A program made the translations under genes and the position numbers. Under the pieces are notes generated by a model. It saw nothing but the letters and a program-made list of their open reading frames with translations, was not told where the DNA came from and ran no database searches. Shown in pieces: positions 1-5,425 of a stretch of 5,425 nt of DNA. Source of the stretch: Planctomycetaceae bacterium (GTDB lineage Bacteria; Planctomycetota; Planctomycetia; Pirellulales; UBA1268); assembly GCA_947464585.1 (NCBI GenBank), contig CANHYS010000201.1:1-5425 (forward strand). Direction: 5' to 3'. Each line of letters starts with the position of its first letter. Position 1 is the first letter of the stretch.

Positions 1-3000
1 CGAATCAGCGACTTGTGCTCGATGCCGGTCCGCGTGCCGAGGCCGTCGCAGGTGGCACACCAGCCGAGCGGGCTGTTGAACGAAAACTGCCGCGGCTCCA
101 GCGGCTTGAATCCCCGCCCGCACGACGCACACGCGAGCCTTCGACTGTGCACCTCCACGGGCCAGTCGGCCTCATCAACTCCTTCGACCGCCCGCGCCAC
201 GAGCATCGTGCCCGCGCCCGCACCAAAGGCCGCCTCCACGCTCTGGGCCAGCCGGCTTCGCTCTGCCGGAGCGGCCGTCACGCGGTCGACAACGATCTCG
301 ATCTTGTTTTTCCGCTTGCGGTCGAGCGCGGGCTTTTCGTCGAGCTGCTGCGTCTTGCCATCAATCCGCACGCGGGCATACCCCGCCGCGCGAAGCCCCG
401 CAAAAAAAGCCTCGGGCGACTGGCCCACGCGGAGCTCCACCGGCGCGAGCAGGAGGAGCCGCGTGCCCGGATCGTGTTCGAGCAGCCGCTCGACCGTTTT
501 GTCGATGCTCTGTGCCCCGACAGGCGTGTTGCATTCAGGACAGTGCATCACGCCCAGCCGTGCCGCCAGCACGCGGAAGTAGTCGTACATCTCCGTGAGC
601 GTGCCGACCGTTGACCGTGGCGTGCTGCCCGTCGCCCGCTGCTCGATGGCGACCGCCGGCGACAGCCCCTCGATCTTTTCAAAGATCGGCTTCGGCACCT
701 GGCCCACGAACTGCCTGGCATACGGCGAGAGGCTTTCCACATACCGTCGCTGCCCTTCGGCATAGAGCGTGTCGAAGGCGAGCGAGGTTTTCCCCGAGCC
801 GCTCGGGCCGCAGCAGACCGTCATCGCGCCGCGAGGGATGTCGGCATCGACCGATTTCAGGTTGTGCTGCGCCGCGCCGCGGATCGTGATCTGCGGCGGG
901 CCCGGATCGATCGAAGCCTTTTCGATCTGCGACAGCTTGGCGAGTTCGGCCTTGGCGAGCGCGGCCGCCGTGGCGGGCTTTTTGCGACGGGCGGGCGGCT
1001 TCTGCACGCCGTCTGCCCGCGCTTTGCCAGCGGCGAGCATGGACTTCAGGGCCAGCCCGGTGTGTGATGCCTTCACGCGGGCCACCTGCTCCGGCGTGCC
1101 CGCGGCCACGATCTGTCCGCCGCCCGCTCCGCCCTCCGGCCCCAGATCGATCACGTGATCGGCCCGCTTCACCACGTCGAGGTTGTGCTCCACCACGAGC
1201 ACCGTGTTGCCCGCGTCCACCAGCCGCTCCAAGACGGTGAGCAGTTGCCGCACGTCGGCCATGTGCAGGCCCGTCGTCGGCTCGTCGAGGATGTAGAGCG
1301 TCTTGCCGGTCGACCGCTTGGCCAGCTCCCGCGAGAGCTTCACCCGCTGGGCCTCGCCGCCGGACAGCGTGGGCGACGGCTGGCCGAGATGGAGGTAGTC
1401 GAGGCCGACGTCGCAGAGGGTCTCGAGCTTGCGGGCGATGTCGGGGGCGTCGGCGAAGAGCTCTCGCGCCTCGCCGATCTCCATGTTCAACAGTTCGGCG
1501 ACATTCTTCCCCTTCCAGCGGACCTCGAGCGTGTCCTTGGCGAATCGCGCCCCGCCGCACTGCTCGCAGGTCACCCAGACGTCCGCCAGGAAGTCCATGT
1601 CGAGCCGGGTCGAGCCGTTGCCCTCGCAGGCCTCGCACCGGCCACCCGCCACGTTGAAGCTGAACCGGCCCGCCTTCCAGCCCCGCTTCTTCGCATCGGG
1701 CAGCATCGTGAACAGCTTGCGGATGTCGTCCCAGACCTTCACGTAGGTCGCGGGGTTGCTCCGCGGCGTGCGGCCGATCGGTGACTGGTCGATCACGATC
1801 ACCTTGTCGAGCTGCTCGACTCCCTCGATCGCGGTGAATGTGCCGACGGGACCGCTCGCGCCGCCGCTGCCGGTGTCCTCTGTTTCGGTGTCGCCCCCGC
1901 CGGCCAGCCGCCGCCGCAGCTCGGGCTCGAGCACGTCGCCCACCAGCGAACTCTTGCCGCTCCCCGACACGCCCGTCACGCAGACGAGCTGGCCGAGCGG
2001 GATCTCGACGTCGATACCGGTGAGGTTGTTGTGCCGCACGCCTTTGAGCAGGAGCGACTTGCCCGTGGGCTTCCGCCGCACGGAGGGCACCTCGATGGCG
2101 TCGCGGCCTGCCAGAAAGCTCCCGGTGATGCTGCGGTCGCTCTCCGCCACGTCGGCAGGCGTGCCGGCCGCCACCACCTCGCCACCCCGCTTGCCCGGGC
2201 CAGGACCGAAGTCGACCACCCAGTCGGCCGCACGGATCGTGTCTTCGTCATGCTCGACCACGATCACCGTGTTGCCCTTGTCGCGGAGGGCCTCGAGGGC
2301 CCCGAGCAGCTTGACGTTGTCGCGGGCATGCAGGCCGATCGACGGCTCGTCGAGTACGTAGAGCACGCCCGAGAGGCCGGAGCCGATCTGTGCGGCCAGT
2401 CGGATCCGCTGGCTCTCGCCGCCGGAGAGCGTGGGCGCCTTGCGTTCGAGCGAGAGGTAGCCGAGCCCGACCTGGTCGAGGAACGCCAGCCGCGAGCGGA
2501 TCTCCTTCATCAGTTCGACCGCAATCACCGCCTGCGTGTCGTCGAGGACGAGGTCCGAGAGAAACTCCCGCGCCGCGGCGATTGGCAGGGCACAGAGTGC
2601 GTCGAGAGAGAGCTGGCGATTGCCTTTGGTCCACTGCTTCGACTTCGTCTCGATCCTGACGGCTCGTGCCTGATGCGAGAGCCTCGCGCCCATGCAGTCG
2701 TGGCAGGGCGTCACGCTCATCAGCTTCTCCAGCATCCGCCGGATGATGCCGCTCTTGGCGTTGCGCCAGCGATTTGCCAGGAGCGCGAGGATCCCCTCGA
2801 ACTTCGTCTTCCCGCCGCGTTCGGCCCGACCGCGCCGCCAGGAGAGTGTGATCTCCTCCAAGCCCGTGCCATTGAGCCAGATTTTTTTCTGGAGCGACGT
2901 GAGGTCCTGCCAGGGCGTGTCGAGCAGCGTGCCGTCCGAGAATTTTCGTTTCGCCTCGGCATGTGCCGCCACGCCGGTGAGCAGCCGCCGCAGCCACCGC

Positions 3001-4016
3001 GGCATGTCGCGAAAGCTGCCGAGCACGCCGATCGCCCCCTTGCGGAGCGACTTCTCCGGCGCCGTGACGAGCTTCGCCGGATCGATGCCGTAGATGTCGC
3101 CCAGCCCATCGCAGGTCGGGCAGGCACCCTGCGGGCTGTTGAAGCTGAAGAGCTGTGGCTCAGGCGTGGAGTAGCTGACGCCACACTGCACGCAGGCATA
3201 GCGGCTCGACAGGATGAGATCGTCGGTCGACGGACGCTGCTTTCGCGAGCCGGCCTTGCCGTCGGGAACGGTGGTGTCGTTCGGCTGTTCGCCGGACGAT
3301 TCGCCGGCCACGATCACCTGGCCCCCGCCGGTTCGCAGGGCCAGTTCCACCGCCTCGGCGATCCGGCTCCGCGTGGCCTCCGACGGAATCAGCCGGTCGA
3401 CGACGACGTCGATCGAATGCTTGAGAAGTTTTTCAAGCGCGGGAGGATCCTCGACGCGGCAGACCTGGCCATCGACGCGGGCCCGCGTGAAGCCCTGCCG
3501 CACGAGGTCGGTGAACAGATCGCGATGCTCACCCTTCGCCTCGCGGACCAGCGGCGCGAGGATCATCACCCGCTGGTCCTTGCGGGCCGCGATGATCCGC
3601 TCCACGATCTGGTCGCGGGGCTGGGCCTCCAAGACACTGTCGCACTCGGGACAGTGGGCCGTGCCGATCCGCGCATAGAGCACGCGAAGAAAGTCGTGGA
3701 TCTCCGTCATCGTCGCGACGGTCGACCGGGGATTATGTCCGGCCGACTTCTGTGCGATCGAGATCGAGGGAGAGAGCCCGGTGACGCTGTCGACATCCGG
3801 CCGCGGCAACTGGCCGAGGAACTGCCGGGCAAATGTGGAGAGGCTCTCGACGTAGCGCCGCTGCCCCTCGGCATAGAGCGTGTCGAAGGCGAGGCTCGAC
3901 TTGCCCGAGCCGCTCACGCCGGTGAGGCAGACGAGCCGGCCGCGCGGCAGGCCGACCGTCACATCGCGAAGGTTGTGCTCGCGGGCACCGCGGACGACGA
4001 TCGGGGGAACGTGCAT
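1..4016 (-). CDS. uvrA: Tandem double UvrA, excinuclease ABC subunit A (partial, C-terminus off the window)
   Basis: UvrA is the cytoplasmic ATPase that finds DNA lesions and loads UvrB in nucleotide excision repair. I translated the minus strand by hand from the ATG at 4016; it stays open for 1,338 codons to the window edge. Unit 1 is a complete UvrA: Walker A GVSGSGKSS (33-41), UvrB-binding region (about 119-270), zinc module Cys275/278/299/302, insertion domain (about 305-437), signature LSGGE (530-534), Walker B VLDEPS (554-559), second Walker A (682-690), second zinc finger Cys794/797/817/820 (C-X2-C-X19-C-X2-C), second signature (884-888) and Walker B ILDEPT (909-914). After a basic linker, unit 2 restarts with GPSGSGKTS (1070-1078) and zinc cysteines 1296/1299/1320/1323. 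A usual UvrA is about 940 residues; this protein should approach 2,000. The ATG puts VRGAREHNL where other UvrAs begin. No Shine-Dalgarno sequence is evident, and an in-frame TTG lies two codons upstream. The family is certain; how activity is shared between units is unknown. Confidence 0.97.
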   Translation of the reverse strand, partial: MHVPPIVVRGAREHNLRDVTVGLPRGRLVCLTGVSGSGKSSLAFDTLYAEGQRRYVESLSTFARQFLGQLPRPDVDSVTGLSPSISIAQKSAGHNPRSTVATMTEIHDFLRVLYARIGTAHCPECDSVLEAQPRDQIVERIIAARKDQRVMILAPLVREAKGEHRDLFTDLVRQGFTRARVDGQVCRVEDPPALEKLLKHSIDVVVDRLIPSEATRSRIAEAVELALRTGGGQVIVAGESSGEQPNDTTVPDGKAGSRKQRPSTDDLILSSRYACVQCGVSYSTPEPQLFSFNSPQGACPTCDGLGDIYGIDPAKLVTAPEKSLRKGAIGVLGSFRDMPRWLRRLLTGVAAHAEAKRKFSDGTLLDTPWQDLTSLQKKIWLNGTGLEEITLSWRRGRAERGGKTKFEGILALLANRWRNAKSGIIRRMLEKLMSVTPCHDCMGARLSHQARAVRIETKSKQWTKGNRQLSLDALCALPIAAAREFLSDLVLDDTQAVIAVELMKEIRSRLAFLDQVGLGYLSLERKAPTLSGGESQRIRLAAQIGSGLSGVLYVLDEPSIGLHARDNVKLLGALEALRDKGNTVIVVEHDEDTIRAADWVVDFGPGPGKRGGEVVAAGTPADVAESDRSITGSFLAGRDAIEVPSVRRKPTGKSLLLKGVRHNNLTGIDVEIPLGQLVCVTGVSGSGKSSLVGDVLEPELRRRLAGGGDTETEDTGSGGASGPVGTFTAIEGVEQLDKVIVIDQSPIGRTPRSNPATYVKVWDDIRKLFTMLPDAKKRGWKAGRFSFNVAGGRCEACEGNGSTRLDMDFLADVWVTCEQCGGARFAKDTLEVRWKGKNVAELLNMEIGEARELFADAPDIARKLETLCDVGLDYLHLGQPSPTLSGGEAQRVKLSRELAKRSTGKTLYILDEPTTGLHMADVRQLLTVLERLVDAGNTVLVVEHNLDVVKRADHVIDLGPEGGAGGGQIVAAGTPEQVARVKASHTGLALKSMLAAGKARADGVQKPPARRKKPATAAALAKAELAKLSQIEKASIDPGPPQITIRGAAQHNLKSVDADIPRGAMTVCCGPSGSGKTSLAFDTLYAEGQRRYVESLSPYARQFVGQVPKPIFEKIEGLSPAVAIEQRATGSTPRSTVGTLTEMYDYFRVLAARLGVMHCPECNTPVGAQSIDKTVERLLEHDPGTRLLLLAPVELRVGQSPEAFFAGLRAAGYARVRIDGKTQQLDEKPALDRKRKNKIEIVVDRVTAAPAERSRLAQSVEAAFGAGAGTMLVARAVEGVDEADWPVEVHSRRLACASCGRGFKPLEPRQFSFNSPLGWCATCDGLGTRTGIEHKSLI
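757..782 (-). repeat. 26-bp direct repeat, copy in UvrA unit 2
   Basis: This is the second copy of the repeat at 3868-3893 and encodes the same residues in the second UvrA unit (about 1080-1087). Exact identity over 26 bases amid diverged flanks reflects protein constraint plus strong codon bias, with local gene conversion possible. It could serve as a short homology for in-frame deletion of one unit. Confidence 0.8.
894..1034 (-). other. Basic Ala/Lys/Arg-rich linker joining the two UvrA units
   Basis: This segment encodes residues 995-1041, between the end of unit 1 (the SHTGLALKSML block, equivalent to the E. coli UvrA C-terminus) and the start of unit 2 (ITIRGAAQHNL, equivalent to the N-terminal beta strand). 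It contains a PPARRKKPATAAALAK stretch and then a probable short helix rich in Ala, Leu, Lys and Glu. The composition resembles flexible histone H1-like tails. It marks the fusion junction; a DNA-contact role is only an inference. Confidence 0.8.
3868..3893 (-). repeat. 26-bp direct repeat, copy in UvrA unit 1
   Basis: This stretch is identical base for base to 757-782, at a distance of 3,111 bp (1,037 codons, in frame). It encodes part of the LAFDTLYAEG block just after Walker A. The flanking bases differ at synonymous positions, so this is the best-conserved core of the internal gene duplication and not a mobile repeat. Confidence 0.8.
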
Positions 4017-4062
4017 GGGCAAACGCTTGATGCGCCGACTGAGCGGGAGGGGGCCACGCCCG

Positions 4063-4068
4063 ATTGTA
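4063..4068 (-). promoter_or_regulatory. Probable -10 element of the uvrA promoter
   Basis: On the minus strand this reads TACAAT, five of six matches to the TATAAT consensus, in an otherwise very GC-rich spacer. It lies 46 bases upstream of the uvrA ATG, which would give a leader of roughly 40 bases. I see no convincing -35 hexamer at 16-18 bases upstream, so recognition may be weak or activator-dependent. No LexA-like box with the standard spacing is visible. Confidence is moderate to low because one hexamer can occur by chance. Confidence 0.4.
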
Positions 4069-4110
4069 GCGCCTCGGGCCCCCGGCGAATGCGCCCTGTT
4101 TTCCGGCGGC

Positions 4111-4139
4111 TGGACAGCCCCGGCCGTGTGCCATACGAT
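4111..4139 (+). promoter_or_regulatory. Sigma-70-type promoter for tRNA-Ala
   Basis: The -35 box TGGACA (4111-4116, five of six matches to TTGACA) and the -10 box TACGAT (4134-4139, four of six matches to TATAAT) are separated by exactly 17 bases. Transcription would start near 4146, leaving a 5' leader of about 35 bases before the mature tRNA end at 4181 for RNase P to remove. The promoter may also drive the downstream sigma factor gene by read-through. The spacing and position make this fairly convincing. Confidence 0.65.
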
Positions 4140-4149
4140 CACGTTTCTG

Positions 4150-4162
4150 GCGGAATTTCCGC
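4150..4162. promoter_or_regulatory. 13-bp palindrome just downstream of the tRNA -10 box
   Basis: GCGGAA at 4150-4155 is mirrored by TTCCGC at 4157-4162 around a single central base. It would cover about positions +5 to +17 of the tRNA transcript, a typical place for an operator, or could form a tiny hairpin in the leader. It is short enough to arise by chance, and no binding protein can be named. Confidence 0.3.
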
Positions 4163-4180
4163 GAGAGTTCCCCACATGAC

Positions 4181-4253
4181 GGGGCGGTAGCTCAACTGGG
4201 AGAGCGCGGCGTTCGCAATGCCGAGGTTGGGAGTTCGATCCTCCTCCGCTCCA
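4181..4253 (+). tRNA. tRNA-Ala, anticodon CGC
   Basis: The 73 bases fold into a full cloverleaf. The acceptor stem is GGGGCGG/CCGCTCC, the D stem GCTC/GAGC, the anticodon stem CGGCG/TGCCG with loop TTCGCAA, the variable loop AGGTT, and the T stem GGGAG/CTCCT with loop TTCGATC. The anticodon CGC (4214-4216) reads the alanine codon GCG. The acceptor stem carries G3:U70 (4183 with 4250) and discriminator A73, the classic identity elements for alanyl-tRNA synthetase. The 3' CCA is not encoded (A73 is followed by CTC), so it must be added by the CCA-adding enzyme. GCG is a common codon in the neighbouring genes. Confidence 0.97.
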
Positions 4254-4269
4254 CTCGACTTTCTGTCCT

Positions 4270-4300
4270 GCGTGCCGAGCCATGCCTGGCCTCGGCACGC
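4270..4300 (+). terminator. Perfect 10-bp hairpin after the tRNA (possible terminator or leader structure)
   Basis: GCGTGCCGAG at 4270-4279 pairs perfectly with CTCGGCACGC at 4291-4300. The 11-base loop can form a small inner CCA/TGG stem. It starts 17 bases after the tRNA 3' end and ends 38 bases before the sigma factor ATG. No T-run follows, so it is not a canonical intrinsic terminator. It could be a processing or stabilising element between tRNA and mRNA, an attenuator, or a Rho-independent terminator of the T-poor kind. The structure is clear; its role is not. Confidence 0.5.
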
Positions 4301-4304
4301 TCCA

Positions 4305-4317
4305 CCCGCTGGGCGGG
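4305..4317 (+). other. Small GC hairpin in the sigma factor leader
   Basis: CCCGC (4305-4309) pairs with GCGGG (4313-4317) across a TGG loop. The following bases are moderately T-containing but not a T-run. It sits 21 bases before the sigma factor start codon and may act with the larger hairpin upstream, or may simply reflect high GC content. No clear promoter or Shine-Dalgarno sequence is visible between it and the ATG at 4339. Confidence 0.3.
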
Positions 4318-4338
4318 CTTGGTTCGGGGTGTTGTTCC

Positions 4339-4950
4339 ATGGTCAGCGAGACGGCTGCCGGCGATCCCTCCACCGAACTCATGCTCCGGGTCCGCGATGG
4401 CGATGCCGCTGCCTTCGAACAGCTGATGGGCCTCTGGCAGAGCCGGCTCGTCACCCTCTTCCTGCATCACACCGGCGATCACTCCACCGCCGAAGACCTC
4501 ACGCAGGAGGTATTTTTGCGGGTCTACCGTTCCCGGGCGAACTACCTGCCCACCGCCAAATTCACCACCTGGATCCACACAATTGCCAATAACGTCGCCA
4601 GCGATCTGCGACAGCGGTCGTATCGGCGGCGTGAATATGGCGTGCCCGCGAACGTGTCGGCCTCATCCAGCGCAATCGGCCTGGAGCAGATCGCGGTCGA
4701 TGCCAGCGGGCTGATGCCGGCCCGGCTCGCCGACCGCACCGAACTGCAGGCTGTCGTGCAGCAGGCGCTCGGCACGCTCAACGAGCGGCAGCGGATGGCC
4801 GTGCTGCTGGCGAAATTCGAACAGTGTTCCTATGAGGAGATCGCGGCGGCCATGGACCTCACCGTGCCGGCCGTGAAGTCGCTCTTGTTTCGCGCGCGAG
4901 ACCAGCTCCGCGAGGCGATCGCGCCCTACATGCAGGGGGACGAGCCATGA
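4339..4950 (+). CDS. ECF-type RNA polymerase sigma factor (sigma-70 family)
   Basis: This encodes a 203-residue two-domain sigma factor that would direct core RNA polymerase to a specific promoter set. Region 2 spans about residues 14-97. It holds the conserved AEDLTQEVFLRVYR helix (51-64), which contacts the core enzyme, and FTTWIHTIANNVASDLRQR (75-93), which covers the -10 melting and recognition segment. Region 4 spans about 136-196, with a helix-turn-helix in SYEEIAAAMDLTVPAVKSLL (164-183) for -35 recognition. A variable linker (about 98-135) joins them. There is no region 1 or 3, as in ECF factors, and the length is typical. The ATG at 4339 is preferred over the in-frame ATG at 4282, whose extra 19 residues match no sigma region and which lies in a hairpin loop. 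The stop codon overlaps the next start, implying translational coupling to a likely regulator. The exact ECF subgroup and target genes cannot be read from sequence. Confidence 0.93.
   Translation: MVSETAAGDPSTELMLRVRDGDAAAFEQLMGLWQSRLVTLFLHHTGDHSTAEDLTQEVFLRVYRSRANYLPTAKFTTWIHTIANNVASDLRQRSYRRREYGVPANVSASSSAIGLEQIAVDASGLMPARLADRTELQAVVQQALGTLNERQRMAVLLAKFEQCSYEEIAAAMDLTVPAVKSLLFRARDQLREAIAPYMQGDEP
4934..4940 (+). promoter_or_regulatory. Shine-Dalgarno-like sequence for the membrane protein gene
   Basis: AGGGGGA ends six bases before the ATG at 4947 and resembles AGGAGG with one change. It lies within the last codons of the sigma factor gene and supports the overlapping start. Neither the sigma factor gene nor uvrA has a comparable motif. 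Confidence 0.55.
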
Positions 4951-5425
4951 CGCAGCCGCCGCGGGATACTTCGCCGCCGCAGAATGCCTTGCCGACCCCC
5001 GTCGACGATGCCGCCGCCACCGATCCCTCACTCGCACTGGGAGAGGTCTGGGAACTGCTCGACGTGCTGCCCGCCGCCGCAGCCTCCCCCGACATGATGG
5101 CCACCACCATCGAGATGGCGGCCGTGCCTGCTGGGGGGATGATGTCCCGGACAGGCAGCGGAGCCACGACTGCCCGCGGCGGCCGGCCCGCTGAGGCCGC
5201 GGCATGGCCACCCGTGCGGCAGTGGCTGCCCGGTGTGGCGATCGTGCTGGCGTCACTTCTCGCTGGGATCGCCGTGGGCCGGGCCACCGCGCCGATTCCC
5301 GAGTCGGCCATCCTCGCCAGCCTGCCGGTCGTGCAACACCTCGACCTGCTCCGCGAGGCTGGATCGGTGGGCTTTCTGGAGGCCGTGGCCAAGGGCGGCT
5401 ATCCCCCGCCACGGCGGCCGCCGCC
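4947..5425 (+). CDS. Putative single-pass membrane protein, probable sigma factor regulator (partial, 3' end off the window)
   Basis: The ATG overlaps the sigma factor stop codon (ATGA) and the frame stays open for 159 codons to the window edge. Residues 1-28 are Pro- and Asp-rich. An acidic helical segment, LALGEVWELLDVLP (29-42), follows, then TTIEMAAV (53-60) and a Gly/Ala-rich low-complexity stretch (61-86). One transmembrane helix covers about residues 93-111 (WLPGVAIVLASLLAGIAVG). After it come LPVVQHLDLLREAGSVGFLEAV (126-147, broken here only for description) and the start of a proline/arginine-rich segment. There is no cleavable N-terminal signal, so the N-terminus is probably cytoplasmic, suiting a membrane-tethered anti-sigma factor. 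No His-X3-Cys-X2-Cys zinc motif of the ZAS anti-sigma family is present. Function is inferred from gene order and topology only; it could instead be an unrelated conserved membrane protein. Confidence 0.55.
   Translation, partial: MTQPPRDTSPPQNALPTPVDDAAATDPSLALGEVWELLDVLPAAAASPDMMATTIEMAAVPAGGMMSRTGSGATTARGGRPAEAAAWPPVRQWLPGVAIVLASLLAGIAVGRATAPIPESAILASLPVVQHLDLLREAGSVGFLEAVAKGGYPPPRRPP

Noticed and set aside
679..1638. 319-codon minus-strand open frame
   Set aside because: It is a shifted frame of uvrA, made of Arg/Gly/Ala-rich low-complexity sequence, while the true frame carries the zinc finger, signature and Walker B motifs.
1..4016. Two separate adjacent uvrA genes instead of a fusion
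   Set aside because: The frame runs from unit 1 through the linker into unit 2 with no stop codon and no frameshift, checked codon by codon.
4096..4117. CTGT...ACAG dyad in the uvrA/tRNA spacer as a possible LexA (SOS) box
   Set aside because: The half-sites are 14 bases apart, where the E. coli-type box needs 8, and one half overlaps the tRNA -35 box. No other SOS-like motif is seen upstream of uvrA.
2031..4190. 719-codon plus-strand open frame
   Set aside because: It is fully antisense to uvrA, whose minus-strand translation matches UvrA motif by motif. It reaches into the tRNA and its product shows no recognisable domain. Long antisense frames are expected in GC-rich coding DNA.
4282..4338. 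Upstream in-frame ATG as the sigma factor start
   Set aside because: The extra 19 residues match no sigma region, the ATG lies in the loop of a strong hairpin, and the ATG at 4339 gives a typical ECF N-terminus.
4663..5412. 249-codon minus-strand open frame over the sigma and membrane protein genes
   Set aside because: It is antisense to a clear ECF sigma factor and its coupled neighbour, and its translation is Arg/Pro-rich with no domain.
1..5425. CRISPR arrays, insertion sequences or prophage elements
   Set aside because: No regularly spaced repeats, transposase-like frames or terminal inverted repeats are visible. The space is almost entirely filled by uvrA, the tRNA and the sigma/membrane pair.

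Overview
This GC-rich window, with codons ending mostly in G or C, looks like a planctomycete or another member of the PVC group. Two things suggest this. First, uvrA is built as a tandem double-UvrA polyprotein, an architecture well known in Chlamydia and, as I recall, also found in planctomycetes. Second, an ECF sigma factor is followed by an ATGA-overlapping gene for a small single-pass membrane protein, a layout familiar from planctomycete genomes. The assignment is an inference from family knowledge; no search was run.

Layout. Bases 1-4016 are a single uninterrupted minus-strand reading frame (1,338 complete codons, running off the left edge). It encodes one complete UvrA unit (about residues 1-994), a Lys/Arg/Ala-rich linker (995-1041), and the first 300 residues or so of a second UvrA unit. 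The remainder of unit 2 lies outside the window. Bases 4017-4180 are a divergent intergenic region. It holds a -10 box for uvrA on the minus strand, and on the plus strand a well-spaced sigma-70-type promoter for the tRNA followed by a short palindrome. Bases 4181-4253 encode tRNA-Ala(CGC), with the diagnostic G3:U70 pair. Bases 4254-4338 hold a perfect 10-bp hairpin and a smaller second one. Bases 4339-4950 encode an ECF-type sigma factor. Bases 4947-5425 begin a membrane-anchored protein, probably the regulator of that sigma factor, which runs off the right edge.

How the parts work together. UvrA is the damage-recognition ATPase of nucleotide excision repair; it loads UvrB onto lesions. The sigma factor and its overlapping partner are probably a translationally coupled regulatory pair. 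The tRNA gene and uvrA diverge from the shared spacer. Nothing in the sequence ties the sigma factor to DNA repair, and no LexA-type box was found.

The most notable content is the fused UvrA, with lineage-specific inserts and different substitutions in the two N-terminal ATPase modules. The membrane protein is the least characterised gene. I see no CRISPR array, insertion sequence or phage element.
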